Part shown: in pieces, positions 23,435 through 34,561 of the stretch | How positions within the stretch are numbered: position 1 is the stretch's first letter | How the letters are laid out: the number at the start of each line of letters is the position of its first letter | NCBI RefSeq assembly: GCF_002865645.1 | Contig: NW_020194558.1 | Span: 2,880,014-2,944,013 of the forward strand | Direction: 5' to 3' | DNA: 64,000 nucleotides | Source: Hyaloscypha bicolor E | Taxonomy: Eukaryota > Ascomycota > Leotiomycetes > Helotiales > Hyaloscyphaceae | The notes under the pieces: model-generated | The model's input: the letters and a program-made list of their open reading frames with translations, nothing else | The model's database searches: none | Told to the model about the DNA's origin: nothing | Position numbers and translations under genes: made by a program

Positions 23435-24248
23435 ATTCGGGAAGGGAAGGGCACGATGACAGGGCAGGTTGCGATTTATAGCGTTCATTCTCAAGAGAAA
23501 TATATTTTCTTGTTTCAATGATCCCTTCAAACCATGATGTGTGAAGAGATAGATAGTGACTTTAAGATTATAAAAAGGGAGGATTCGCTTATTAAGCGAA
23601 AAATACCTCGCCAAAACGAGGGGTTGCATCTCATTCAAACAATTAGAAACCTCTATGAGTTGGTTGAAATGGATTCATTAATTCGGTGAAGGGAACGACA
23701 TCACGAAAAATCGAACTTCGGAACGCGGACCTTGGCTTGGGGTGATCTGCATCTGATAGCATTAGCCCCTCGCTTGTTAGTCAAGCCCGAACCTCCTTAT
23801 TAGTGCGGGGAGGCGAAAAAGACAAAGAGGGCACCAATCAAGTACAGCTCTGAGAATTATATAGTCACTTAAGTACGAGACAGTTGCGTAGATCTGCAAT
23901 GCCAAAGCAGGGTAGTTTCATGAATTTCACTGTAATGACGGAAGTGGCGTTCACCAGACCACAAAAGGCACCTCAAAATTCCAATGCCACGGTAACTTCC
24001 CCGGATTTTTGGAGGTTTGAATCAGGGATACAGAACCTGGAGGATTGAGTGGGCTCGGCTGTACCTAACCTTCTTGCAAGACCTGCATGACTTCTGCCAG
24101 CCATACCCTCCTCGCATATAGCATGCAACATCCCACCTTTTTGCATTATATAAGAACTTCCGAGAAGCCTGTAGTTGGAGGTACTTAATACTTTTTTTAA
24201 TTCAACCCCCTCCCCCTCCCCCATAGTAAGAAATTGTACTAGTCGAAT
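23435..24248. other. Intergenic upstream of GH130 gene
   Basis: Contains the transporter 3' flank and the GH130 promoter. A TATATAA element lies at 24147-24153 and a C-rich tract at about 24205-24222, followed by the ATG at 24249. Confidence 0.5.
24147..24153 (+). promoter_or_regulatory. Candidate TATA box for the GH130 gene
   Basis: TATATAA about 95 bp ahead of the start codon, followed by a pyrimidine tract. Sequence match only. Confidence 0.4.
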
Positions 24249-25373
24249 ATGGCTTCTCCAAGTATAACGTCACTACTCCAGCTCGCAGTCTTGCTACTGG
24301 GATGCAGCAAACTGGTTATGGGACAATCCAACGACACATTGCCGGTTTACTCATCAGATACCGTACCACAAATCACCTCAAACTCGACAGAAAATGAGAA
24401 AAACTACACTGCTCCCTATTTTCCAATTTTGGGTTTCAAAGAATACGAAAACAATCCTATCCTAACACCAAATCCAGCGAACAACTGGGAGTCAGCCTAC
24501 CTTTACAACCCCTCCGCAATTGTAATCGACGACCTGGTCTGGCTTCTCTACCGAGCCCAAAACTCGTCAAAAACTTCGTCGATCGGTCTCGCTTGGTCAA
24601 CTGACGGCTACAACTTCACTCGCTACAACAACCCCGTTTTGAACCAAACAGAGCCTTACGAGCATATCGGAGGCACCGAAGACCCGCGCGTTATCCGTGT
24701 AAACGAAACCTTCTACCTGACATACACCGCCTACGACAACGTTACCGCGCGCCTCTGTCTCGCCACCTCCCCGGATCTAGTGAATTGGAAGAAATACGGC
24801 CCCATGATCCCCAACGTCACAGATGTATTATACAACTGGCAAGACCCAATGACCTCCTTCATCCCACGGCAAGGCTGGAGCAAAAGCGGCGCAATCTTGA
24901 ATGAGCGCCAGCCAGATGGCTCCTACCACATGCACTTCGGCGACTCGTTCCTCTACTTCGCCAACTCGACGGATCTCATCCACTGGAACGTGACCTACAA
25001 CCAACCTCCCTTCTCCCCCAAGGTGAATGTCTGGGAACAAGCACTTATGGAATCAGCTGCTCCACCTGTCAAAACCCGCGATGGAAAATGGATCAAGTTT
25101 TATAATGGGGTGGCAACGGGGCTGGGGGGTTACAAGGCGACGCAGTATAGTACGGGCCAGATGCTCATTGATCCTGTGAATCAACCATTGGGGCCACCGT
25201 TGGCGAGGCTGGAGACCCCGATTTTGCAACCGACGAGTGTGAAGGAGGTTACGGGGCAGGTGGATAATGTGGTGTTTAGTGAGGGGTTGGTGCAATTTAG
25301 GGGCAAGTGGTTTTTGTATTTTGGGCAGGGGGACGCGTTTTTGGGTGTCGCGACTGCGCCTGTGCAACCATAG
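24249..25373 (+). CDS. Secreted GH130-like beta-mannoside hydrolase/phosphorylase
   Basis: A single-exon protein of 374 residues. The first 25 residues form a secretion signal (SLLQLAVLLLGCSKLVMGQ, cleavage likely after MG or GQ), and N-glycosylation sequons are frequent, so it is probably extracellular. The body is a five-bladed beta-propeller of the GH130 group: FKEYENNPILTP, YNPSAIVIDDLVWLLYRAQ, IGLAWSTDGYNFTR, GGTEDPRVIRV with the catalytic-type Asp145, and YLTYTAYDN. GH130 enzymes act on beta-1,4- or beta-1,2-linked mannosides, by hydrolysis or by phosphorolysis; a secreted enzyme is more likely a hydrolase since extracellular phosphate use is less favourable. Substrate (plant mannan or fungal/host glycans) is not decided by the sequence. 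Confidence 0.85.
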   Translation: MASPSITSLLQLAVLLLGCSKLVMGQSNDTLPVYSSDTVPQITSNSTENEKNYTAPYFPILGFKEYENNPILTPNPANNWESAYLYNPSAIVIDDLVWLLYRAQNSSKTSSIGLAWSTDGYNFTRYNNPVLNQTEPYEHIGGTEDPRVIRVNETFYLTYTAYDNVTARLCLATSPDLVNWKKYGPMIPNVTDVLYNWQDPMTSFIPRQGWSKSGAILNERQPDGSYHMHFGDSFLYFANSTDLIHWNVTYNQPPFSPKVNVWEQALMESAAPPVKTRDGKWIKFYNGVATGLGGYKATQYSTGQMLIDPVNQPLGPPLARLETPILQPTSVKEVTGQVDNVVFSEGLVQFRGKWFLYFGQGDAFLGVATAPVQP

Positions 25374-26042
25374 ATAAAATACGTATTGTCACGTCTGTCC
25401 CTGCGTGCCGAAAAGACCTCATGGTTTGGGAGGCTTAAATCTCCACCACGTAAATATATAAAGTTATAATCAGTTTGCTATTGTTCTTTAACTATTTCTC
25501 TACAAAAGTTCAGTCAGAAAAGTACAGCGGTTTGGCTATACTATCGATCGTCTTGTTGAGAGCATCAAAAGCTGCTATAGTTATTACCCCCTGCTCTATT
25601 ATGACTATCGAACCATGCCCGGAATTCGGGGCCGTGGCATAGAGCTCCTATTAAGTTCAAATATAGCTCTAAGGTTTAAAGACACAGAGCATAAGGAAAC
25701 CTGCCTGCCAGGTTTATCCGGACAAAAGTTGGGAGGTTCACAAAATGCCAAGCATCTTAATAAGCGAGGAAGGATTTATCGCCTTACCCAATATTGTATT
25801 CACAGCCGCGCTAATCATATTTTATTACAAGTATGGCGTTCTTATAGAAGTTTCCACAAGCAGCCACGTGTCTAGTTCTGCACGGAGTTGCCACTCCGTC
25901 GTTCCAATCCCTATCCCCATCTCCATGTAAGATACGGAGGTAATGCTTTATGAGCGACCGCGCCAGTAAAGCCCTTACAGAGGCCTCCCCGCCGGGAGAG
26001 CCTCGAACATACGATGCCAGATCAAAACACGGTGGGGTCTCT

Positions 26043-26330
26043 TTATGCTTGTTTCTGTGTGAGAATAGCCTTCGTCTCTTGTTGGTCTTCTTCCTGTTCT
26101 CGAAGCGCCTTGGCTCTCTCCTCCCTCTCTTCTCTTGATTTCTCTTCGACTTGCTTCTGGTTTTCAGCAGAGCGACGTCTGGCTTCTCTGTATTGTTGCA
26201 TATCCAGCCTTTGGTTAGTAGTTGGTTGGCAGGTTCTTCCCGAGCTTTTGCTATTCCTTTACTCTCGAGGCCTCAATGGCTGCTTCGGTCTGCTTGTCGA
26301 GGTAAGCTGCCCATAGCAACTGCAGCGACG
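26043..26330 (-). pseudogene. Coiled-coil relic, perhaps the tail of a DDE transposase
   Basis: A minus-strand 52-codon frame (26043-26201, start MQQYREARRRS) is almost entirely charged helix, with motifs such as REEREERAKALREQEED. Just upstream in another frame are AAYLDKQTEAAIEASRVKE, then a stop, then QKLGKNLP. The two pieces read as one protein broken by a stop and a frameshift. Such Lys/Glu/Arg-rich tails are common at the C-terminus of Fot1/Pogo-type fungal transposases, but no DDE core is visible and other coiled-coil proteins are possible. Confidence 0.35.
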
Positions 26331-26660
26331 TCGATCTGCACCAGGGCTGGCGGCTTAAAAAATCCAAATCTGCAAAGAATAAAGCCCATTTATTCTGATG
26401 AAACGCAAACTATAAAGGAGTACTAAGTATCAAAGTATTCATTTGAGACCAAAAAAGTGATCGCTCCCTATTTGAAAAGACCGTGTTTGACGATAACACT
26501 TTCAATTTGAGGTCCTCCGATTGCTCCGCTACTGCACTTTGGCAATAAAAGAGAGTCGTAATGTGTGCCAGGAACCATCCTAGCCTCACAGCCCTGACGG
26601 TGTCCCGTCCCTCCCAAAGTTATGTTCTATGCAGTCAATCGCTAATCAATAGTTAAGTTC

Positions 26661-26981
26661 CTATAGCAATACACATAGGTACCGTGGAGGATATACCTTC
26701 CTTGTGCTTATCAGGGCCAACGCAAGGATCAAATTCATCATGCTGCAATCTGTCTTGGCTTCGTGCCTATCTAACGCTGATTGCGACCTATACTTTGACC
26801 CGCAATGCTCGCAAGTCACCTTCGTCGCCCGCTCCACGATGCCGCCGTAGTTGTATACCTTTATATCCCGTGCTTGATCCCGAGGCAACCTCACTGTTCC
26901 GCCGTAGTTATAAATGGAAAGTGTGGGCCGAACAACTTGGCTGGGGCGTGTACGACGGCTAACAAGCTGTCGCTGACACAT
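26661..26981 (-). CDS. Small ORF with a C2HC-like zinc finger
   Basis: An ATG-started frame of 106 codons. Near its middle is CEHCGSKYRSQSALDRHEAK followed by TDC, a classical finger spacing in which the last ligand is Cys instead of His. Ahead of it a short motif is duplicated (YNYGGTV and YNYGGIV, 22 residues apart). The last 25 residues are hydrophobic and unlike a finger protein, so the true end may be spliced differently. It could be a genuine small gene, a fragment of a larger zinc-finger gene, or chance. It stands alone in a gene-poor stretch. Confidence 0.35.
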   Translation of the reverse strand: MCQRQLVSRRTRPSQVVRPTLSIYNYGGTVRLPRDQARDIKVYNYGGIVERATKVTCEHCGSKYRSQSALDRHEAKTDCSMMNLILALALISTRKVYPPRYLCVLL

Positions 26982-28670
26982 GCTGGATGCCGATTGAGAG
27001 GATACTGGCTTGACGGCTGCTGGCTCTTAAGTTCCAAGTTCTCCGTTCACGCAAGGAAGAATACGAGGAGCAATTGTGAGGAGAGACCGCAACAAAGAGT
27101 CAATCGGAATTGATGAAAAGCTTGTTGAAAGGTGCCAAGCTTACGGGCCTAAGGCAGCCAGGGGGTTGGGGGGAGAGGGGAGACTAATGGATTTATACTA
27201 TATTAAGGGGCTTCCCAGCCATCGATAATCAAGAAAAAAGGCTTCCAACCACTTGAATTTGACAGAGCTCCGGTTTTATGCGTACTCGCTGCGGGGAGTA
27301 GAATCAAGAGTTCGTGCATGCATGCCAGCTCATCAAGCAAGATAGATCAATAGGACGCCAGCTGAATCGCACACTGGACGCGGTTTCCATGCCAGGTTTC
27401 TTTTGGGCCCACGACTCCCGCATACTCGGAGGCATCCGCAGGTTTGCCGCCACCTGCGAAGAATCATTGGATGAGGCTGAGACCTTTAGGTGCCCAACCT
27501 TTCTGACGGAAAAATCGTGGCCTCATTGTCGAGGAGGTTGGACGAATTAGACACGTAGAACGCGTTTCCGATCATCTTATTCACCATCTGAATCTGCTAC
27601 CCTTCAAACAGATGACGCGGTTTTAATCACACCTGTTGTCAACTGCTTCAAGTGTGTACTTCGCCTTTCTTTCTTGATTTAGCCTATCCTGCTACCCTCG
27701 ATGCCCGGTATCGAAATTGGAGGTACCGGGGCTGATTGGTAGGGAATAGAACGAGGTAGGTCATGATCCCATCCTCAGGCAATAGTCTCCCTGGTGCATG
27801 TGACCATTGCATCAGCCATAGCGTGGAAGAGAGCAAGCGTGGCAAATGATTACATACGTTAAATTGCAACGTACGAAGTAGTCAATAGGACGTGCGGGGT
27901 CGTTTCGCAAATATCGTTGGTCGCTTTGATTAGACGTACCGACCAGCATGGAGATCATGCATGAATTTGAGTGCCATAGCAACCACAAGGCTGATAACGA
28001 TTTTCTAGCATAGGAGTGAGCTTCAAAGCATCGGATACAACTATTTTATGAGTATCAGGAGTAATAAGATCTTAATAGTAGAGCTGTGGTGACGTAGCTT
28101 CATTCGATCATAAAGTAGAACTCTCTACAAATCAGAGGCGAGAGCGACGACGCAAACATAATATTCTAGTGAGAGGGGCTCAGAGTGTTCGAGAGTAACT
28201 ACAGAACATAACTTTACACAAGTATGGAAGATATTAATATGTGTGCAGAGTTTGAGATGCTAAAAGTCAAAGTACCTAACATATTTTTTTGCACGGTGGG
28301 TTTTTTGCCACACGGGGATGGACGTTAGCTGGATACTTGGGCTACTTGAGGTGGGAGTGAATAGGCTGAAAATACAAATCAGTCTGGTAGGGGAATATCT
28401 CGCAGTGTATATCTTAGTGAGAGATGTCAGAAATTAGGATTTCAAGTATGGTCTTACACTCGGCAACAGGGGCTCGCTTAATTTCCTGAAGTGCAATCAA
28501 GCTGGGCGGAAGTTAGGAATCCCATTTATATGAATTATATTTCGGAGAAGATTATCAAGAATTTTGACTCCCCGCAATATCAATTTAGCTATCCCTAGCG
28601 ATTACCATGATCTGGGAGCGCCTCTTTCGCGGTCTGGCCCCTTTTCCCCGCTCGGTTAATTCGTGCCTCT

Positions 28671-30495
28671 CTACTTCCCTCCATTTTTATGTCCAACATT
28701 TCCAGACGTCTGCTGTTCCTGCACCGGCTCCTCCCCCTCAAGCACGATCTCCCTCCCATTTGACCCCTGCTCCACCCACCTGCTCGCCACACAAGCCAAA
28801 ATCCCTAAGCAGGCCAAACACCAAAACCCCAACCCCACAACACCCACCTCCAATCCCTTCCCAAAAATTGCAAACGCAATAACCGGAAAGAACGACCGAC
28901 TCAAATTCCCAATCACTGTGCCTGCGGTATGGATCGTTCCGCGCACAGAAGGATGAGGCGTGCAATCATTGATGAGCAGCGTGGTAGCAGGTGTGACGCC
29001 CGTCCTCCCAACGACGAAAAGAAGGAGCACAAAGCCTACGGATATCCAAACGATAATTGCTCTCCCCGAAACAGACGTTATTTCTAACGAGCCGATCAGT
29101 GCCGGGAACGGCGCCAGAGCATACGCAACCGGAAAGACAAACAACGCCGCTCTCCAGATCCGGATCGTGCCAAACCTGTCATTAAGCATGGGGTAAATCA
29201 CAAGCTGGAGCGTAACACCGATAGCACCGAGGGTAGACATCGCAAAACCTACTTCGCGGGGTTGCATTGATAGACCGCCGGAGAACTGGAAGGGTGCGTG
29301 CTGGGTTTTTGGATCGGAGAGGGGCGTGCTGAGAAAGATTGCCCAGAGGTTGGTGAAGGTCGCGATGTGCCCGGCTATGATGAAGTGTGCGAGCATTGTG
29401 CAGAGGACGTTCCAGGTCCAGATGCGGCGGAAGGGAAGTCGAGCTTTGGGTTTCGAGGCCCCACTGTTGGAATTGGAGGAAGGTTCGGGGAAGTTGACGA
29501 GCGTGACGGTTGATTCGGGGGAGTTGGGCTCGGAGGAATCAATCACGGTGTAGCCGTGAGAGGGGGTGTGGCTTCGAGTGGTGACCTTCTTCCAGAGCCG
29601 TTGGATTATGCTTCCTTCGTGGTGTTTGAAATGCTCTAGGGTTTCTTCTAAGCCGAGGAAGACGCTTATTGCGGCGATTGTGTAGATTGCTGCGGCAAAG
29701 ATATTTGGCGGTGCGTATGGGAATGCTTTTAATACTCCGTTGCCATTTTCCGAACTCAGTAACCCGCCAACAAGTGGCCCGAGTAACATTCCGGCATTTG
29801 CGAAGAGAGGGAGAAGTAGGAGTGCTCGTGTTCGATACCTAGCTGTAGTGTCAGAAAAGAAGTTGAATAATGTGGTGAGGCGTACCTTTTTTCCGGGTTC
29901 AGTTCGGCGACGACGCATCGCACGATCCCCACGTTGCTACTCATAGCACCACCAAAAACTTGCCACGCCACAGCAGAGACGAATGTTTTTGATAATCCGT
30001 ATCCAATGCATGAGATGCCTGAGATCTTTAATTTCATTCCAATTGTTCAGAATGCGCGACATACCAGAGCAAATGAGCCCGATCATCAACACAGTCTTCC
30101 GTCCGCCATATTCAGAATCCGCCAAACGACCCCACAACATCCCAGTGCAGACTTGTGCTGCAGTTTTAGATCCAACGATAATCCCAGCCTGAGTGGAGAT
30201 AAGAGCCTCAGAAGCTGACGGATTAAAGAACCGGAGTTGGTAGAACATGTATGTCTTGCTCGTCAGAATCGCTCGAAAGCTTTTGGGTGATTCTCACCTG
30301 GATAGAAGAAGCGGCAAGAGGATCTGCTAATCGTGCAATACATAATATGGCAAGTTGTTTCTTGTTGGGCAGGCTGCTGTACGACACCTTGCCTTTTGCC
30401 CTTGCCTGTGCCTGTGCCTCGACATCACCATTTACGATCAGAGGTTCCTGCTGCTTAGCGATTGCGCTGGATGGCGCAACTTGAGAATCAGGCAT
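28671..30495 (-). CDS. MFS transporter, zinc-induced-facilitator/ZIFL-like group
   Basis: A 562-residue membrane transporter from exons 30298-30495, 30065-30254, 29886-30018 and 28671-29838, total divisible by three. The first helix carries ARLADPLAASSIQTYMFYQLRFF, followed by GMLWGRLADSEYGGRKTVLMIGL, GGAMSSNVGIVRCVVAELNPEKRYRTRALLLLP and PLVGGLLSS. A long central loop (about residues 260-310, rich in Ser and Pro) precedes the second six-helix half. The pattern GRLAD-x-x-GGRK and the E-x-NPEKRY-x-R loop are typical of the fungal ZIFL-like drug transporter group. Introns are very short (43-47 bp). Substrate unknown. Confidence 0.88.
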
Positions 30496-31058
30496 GCTGG
30501 GTAGCGGTCAGAAACAACTAGAAAGAATTCCCCAACATGATAACCGCAGAACGCAATATATGGAGGAGGTGGGCAGTTTTCAATGTTGCAGGGAGAATGT
30601 CACAAGCACTAACTTCAACCGATAACAAACAAATGATGACGAGTACCTACCCCGCGCTCCAGAACACCCTAAGACATGCTTCTGCAAAAGTGGTGGTGGT
30701 TGTTGTATCAGGAAAACGCAAGAGAATGTCTCTACTCCCGTGTGATTTGACCAAATCTGGGTGATCGTCAGGAAGACAAGCCATAACAACTTGCTTTGAT
30801 TGGCAGTCCTAGGTTGGCGAATAGGGGGACCTCGCTTAACGAGTACTAGGAGAAAGCAAGAACTTGACAAAGCAGACTGTGACGTGCCCGGATTTAGTGG
30901 AAGGCAAGAACAAAATCTTTGGTTCAAAGTATAGAGATTTGGTTCGTCATGCGCCTCTCCTACCACAGAGAGCAAATCGTCCCTGCAATTTCTCGATAGA
31001 GAAGAAGCTGCCGGCAAAAGTGACTTCCGCTAGGCGGTTGAAGGCAAAGGAGAAGGAA
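30496..31058. other. Intergenic, 560 bp, no gene seen
   Basis: Probable promoter of the MFS transporter plus the 3' flank of the WD40 remnant. No supported open frame. Confidence 0.45.
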
Positions 31059-32006
31059 TCAGACAATCGCTATCTCGGCATCTTTCATGGTGTAATGAGT
31101 TCTACATCCAGTGCGGCCAATCTGCCTATCAGGCACGTTGGAGAGATCCCAAACTTTGATAGTCAGGTCCCACGAGCTTGAGGTAATATACTTCAAGTCC
31201 GGCGAAAACTTCGCGTCGGTAGCACACTTCTGATGTCCTTCACATTGCCATTTAGCCTCTCCAGTGAAAGCGTCCCACACTCGGACTCTCTTGTCATACG
31301 AAACGGTGGTAATGTATACACAATCTGGAGAGAATGATATGTTCATAATTTGATCGGTGTGACTGTTGAGATGAAGCAGTGGCTTTTTGTTGCGACGTTC
31401 CAGACTGTAGCTGTTTTCTCTTCGTAGACATAAGCAAGAACGTCTACAACAGATGAAAAAACTACGATTTTAATCTTGTCCGCGTGCGGTAGTATGCAGC
31501 TCTCAGATTTCGTCCGGAGATCCAAGTTGGCGAGTCTCGAAACCTCTCTGACCGTGTCCCGGAACTTGCAAGAAAGGAGCGGCGCTAGAGAGCGAGAATG
31601 CTCCAATGGATGGGAACTGAAGATTCGTCTCTTCGACGTCGCCGTTTTCGACTCCCGTTTCGATATCCCACAACTTCACCGTCCCATCGAAAGCTTCTGT
31701 GGCTAGAGTTTGACTATCCTCAGTCGAAAAGGCCATGCTGCAAACCCCTCCCTCATGCGTGCTACCGATTCTGCGCTCAGTCCCCGTAATGATCTTGCGA
31801 AGCTGAATAGCAGCACCATCTATTGAGATAGACATAACAGTTTGAAAGTCAGACAAGATCTCATATTCCATGGAAGAGGTTTGGCCAAACTGGAAATATT
31901 CTGCCTCCATTCCATCTAGAGGATCCCACCAGGCTGCCAGATTGCTGGAGAAGAATGCGGACAGTAGGCTTTTGTCGTGTACAAACCCATTTTCTTCACG
32001 CCAATG
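31059..32006 (-). pseudogene. WD40-repeat fragment broken by frameshifts
   Basis: Three overlapping minus-strand frames together spell a run of WD40 blades. The first is open from 32006 to about 31503 (SLLSAFFSSNLAAWW, then FDGTVKLWDIETG); the second covers 31606-31343 (EEKTATVWNVATK); the third covers 31346-31059 (YDKRVRVWDAFTGE and WDLTIKVWDLSN). The second-to-third change is a single missing base in an A run at about 31383-31388: one extra A gives WNVATKKPLLHLNSHTDQIMNISFSPD without a break. No initiator or upstream effector domain is attached; a TAG closes the frame at 32007-32009. Repeats of this kind usually form the C-terminal sensor of fungal NACHT-WD (HET-E/NWD) proteins, so this may be the tail of a dead NLR-like gene. 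Confidence 0.6.
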
Positions 32007-32308
32007 CTAGTGACCTCTGACACAGGCTCTTTTCTATATCCGTGGACTCAGAACTCTGACTGTGATTTTGAACCAGCGCGCGTTGCTATTTAGCGTACCC
32101 AAATAGAGGAAGCACGGAGTCAGAAATTTGTGAAAAGACCCGTCCAGTGGGTCTTGGACACTTTCGACTTGATCCAGCTCCTTCTTAGGCTCCACTGCTT
32201 CATCAAGTGTCAAAAAACTGTATCTGTGTGATCCCCGGGCATGGACAGGCGAACGAGTCTTAGCCAGATTTCTTGGAACATCGAGAGGCTTTCAATTTCA
32301 AATAGCCG

Positions 32309-33164
32309 CTACGGACTGATCCGGCCACAACAAGCCGCGAGGCTGAATAGGTGTGTCGATGGCTTTTCTATTGCCGCTGCGACCGAATTTGAAAGGGAAG
32401 AAAGAATGGAGATGCCGAGAAGAATACGTACACATTCGATCTTGTCAGTCGGCTCCGAATACAAGGTCAACAGTCCTAAAGGTGTGTACGAATCTGCAGT
32501 TGCTAATCCTCTTGTCGCAACGCGAATTGTTTCTCCAGGGAAGCCGGCACATAAAAATAAATATACTGCACGGGTATTGTTGACCGAAGCAGCCAGATGG
32601 AGTTCTTGAAATTGTCTTCTCGAGTCGTCGAAGTCCAGCAAATTGTCTTACTCCTTACTGTATGCACTAGACAGCCATTTTCAAATCTTTTCAGAAATGA
32701 GATGCTCTCTGAGTGGGTGAAATTCCCATAAAAGCATGTAAAATTATCGCACTTCTTCGTCCTGGGTACCTAGACGTCGAAGGCTGTCAAGAAGAATGAT
32801 CTCGAGTTAGCGTGATAGCTCAGTTATTCTCTCCCGCAGATGATTAACCAAGCAAGCAGATACTTGACTTTTCCAATCTCTAAGATGATGAATTCGAGAC
32901 TCGAGAGCAGCTGCTGAAATAACGCTTGCCATGAGAAACTTCTGCGGCTCTATAAAATCCTAATAACTTCCGCTGACGCCTGAATTGGACTGCAGGTTCT
33001 CCCCAGATATCCATCAACGCTTTCTTGATACCAGGAACTATTGCTTCTTGAATAAAATGTTTCAACGGTTCTCTGCTAGAAGCTTTAGAAGTTGCCGGAT
33101 CTCTTTTAGCTTGGTGATGATGCTTTTGCCCACAACGGCGGTGTAAGTCCTTCGAAAAACGCAT
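32309..33164 (-). pseudogene. Ankyrin-like gene fragment, structure unclear
   Basis: Two minus-strand pieces look coding. Bases 33164-32880 start with an ATG (MRFSKDLHRRC) and read KHFIQEAIVPGIKKALMDIW, continuing in a shifted frame as SAAALESRIHHLRDWKSQ. Bases 32641-32309 read LHLAASVNNTRAVYLFLCAG, which resembles an ankyrin repeat, followed by ADSYTPLGLLTLYSEPTDK. I could not find introns that join the pieces. Fungal ankyrin proteins with this flavour often accompany HET/NLR loci. Could be a live multi-exon gene that I failed to splice. Confidence 0.35.
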
Positions 33165-34561
33165 AGTATTGTTTTTTTGTCAGAATCATCGTACCATGCC
33201 AGCCCAAAGACACGAGTCACTGGCGGAATCGAAGTAAGCTTAATCAGTACTCACAGTCCAAAAAGCGATTCCATATTGCCTTCCTATGCCTCGTAACCAG
33301 AACACATTGTACTTGGCTGGGTTCTTCTATCCTCTGCGATGCGACTACTTCGTAATTAACCAAAAAAAAAAAACAGCTATAGAAAGTGTACTGGCGAACT
33401 TACAGTGGGATCGTCAAGTTCTTCTCCCCTCCAGACGGCTAAGTTACTGTACTCGGCCTCGACTGAGAAGAGAGTGCAAAGGCCACCAACGCGCTGCCAG
33501 AGACAATATACACTCCGATCTGCCATATCGTTCAGTCAAACCTCCTGGAAGGTGGAGAGCCGAGATGTACATTTATGTGGTCAGCCTCGCCGGGCTCTGG
33601 AGATTTGGCTATGCCGCTATGTCAGAGCTTGAGAAAGATAACGGGCCAAGTCCACCAAGTTCAGAAAACACAGCCCAAACGTGAAGATATATATGATACC
33701 AAGGAGCAAAGGGGTCGGACGCTGACCATATGTTTCTTGCGAGTGGAATCGCAGGTGCGGCGATTGTCAAAAATGTCTCGCGAGATGGGATTTTCGTTTT
33801 CCCGGACTCAGCGCCACCGGATCGTACAATTCCCCTGATTTGACGCCACTCATCTACTCAGTAGGTTTTCTGTATGCCGTCATCTGACACAGCACGTGCA
33901 GGCCGGTAATGTTAGTTTCCGAAAGGCTGAGTCGCTCCCTCAGCCGAACGACAATCAGCAATAACGACCGTCTATCCAACACGCCAAACTCCTGAGAGAC
34001 TTGACGCTAGTAAATGGACAGAACACATTGATAGAGCTTCAACTGAGTGGAACCGATCGACCTTATACCATCCCTTCCCTCTTTGAGCCGTGGTGGGCCC
34101 GTCCCACGATCGAGCCTCAGCCTTACGGCACATTGCGTAATTCCTCATTCAAGTTTCTGGTCTAAAGTTCCTAGACTGGCGGATTCAGTGCATGATATCG
34201 CATAATCTCAATCTATCGTCTGCGGTACCTAGTCCTGCTTTGTCACAGCGCTCAATCCAACTGGAGCCTCGGTCTCAGTTCCGCTTGTGAGATGATAGAC
34301 CGTTCGATTTTGATTTTACAGGTAAGAGACTACTTGCTGAATATTGGCAGATCAATCTCCATTTCGCAGAGCTAATATAAGCTTCCATATAGCGAGTGCC
34401 GCCTACAGAACGGGTCCCGATTCCCCCGAAACGAATACAAGTGTTACTGAAGTCAGCGGTACAACGGAGACGAACGAGGCAGCACAAAAAAGTCTTTCGT
34501 CCGAAATTTGCCTAAGTTACGTTGTGTTCTGTTGACTCGGGAGGAGAGGCGGCTATTGGAG
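33165..34561. other. Intergenic, 1.4 kb, upstream of the heptad-repeat gene
   Basis: No supported gene over most of it. A short frame at 34344-34500 is Ser/Thr/Glu-rich (DSPETNTSVTEVSGTTETNE) and could be a leader exon of the next gene in another frame, but no usable splice signals were found. Confidence 0.4.

Larger units (their letters stand above)
25374..28670. other. Gene-poor stretch of 3.3 kb
   Basis: Apart from the two items listed separately at 26043-26330 and 26661-26981, I see no gene. Bases 25440-25620 and 27930-28560 are AT-rich with stops in all frames. The downstream end (28570-28670) is the 3' flank of the MFS gene. Confidence 0.45.

Noticed and set aside
2600..25400. Interpretation of the left part as a classical secondary-metabolite cluster
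   Set aside because: No PKS, NRPS, terpene synthase or prenyltransferase is present; transporters, a P450 and regulators alone are not enough.
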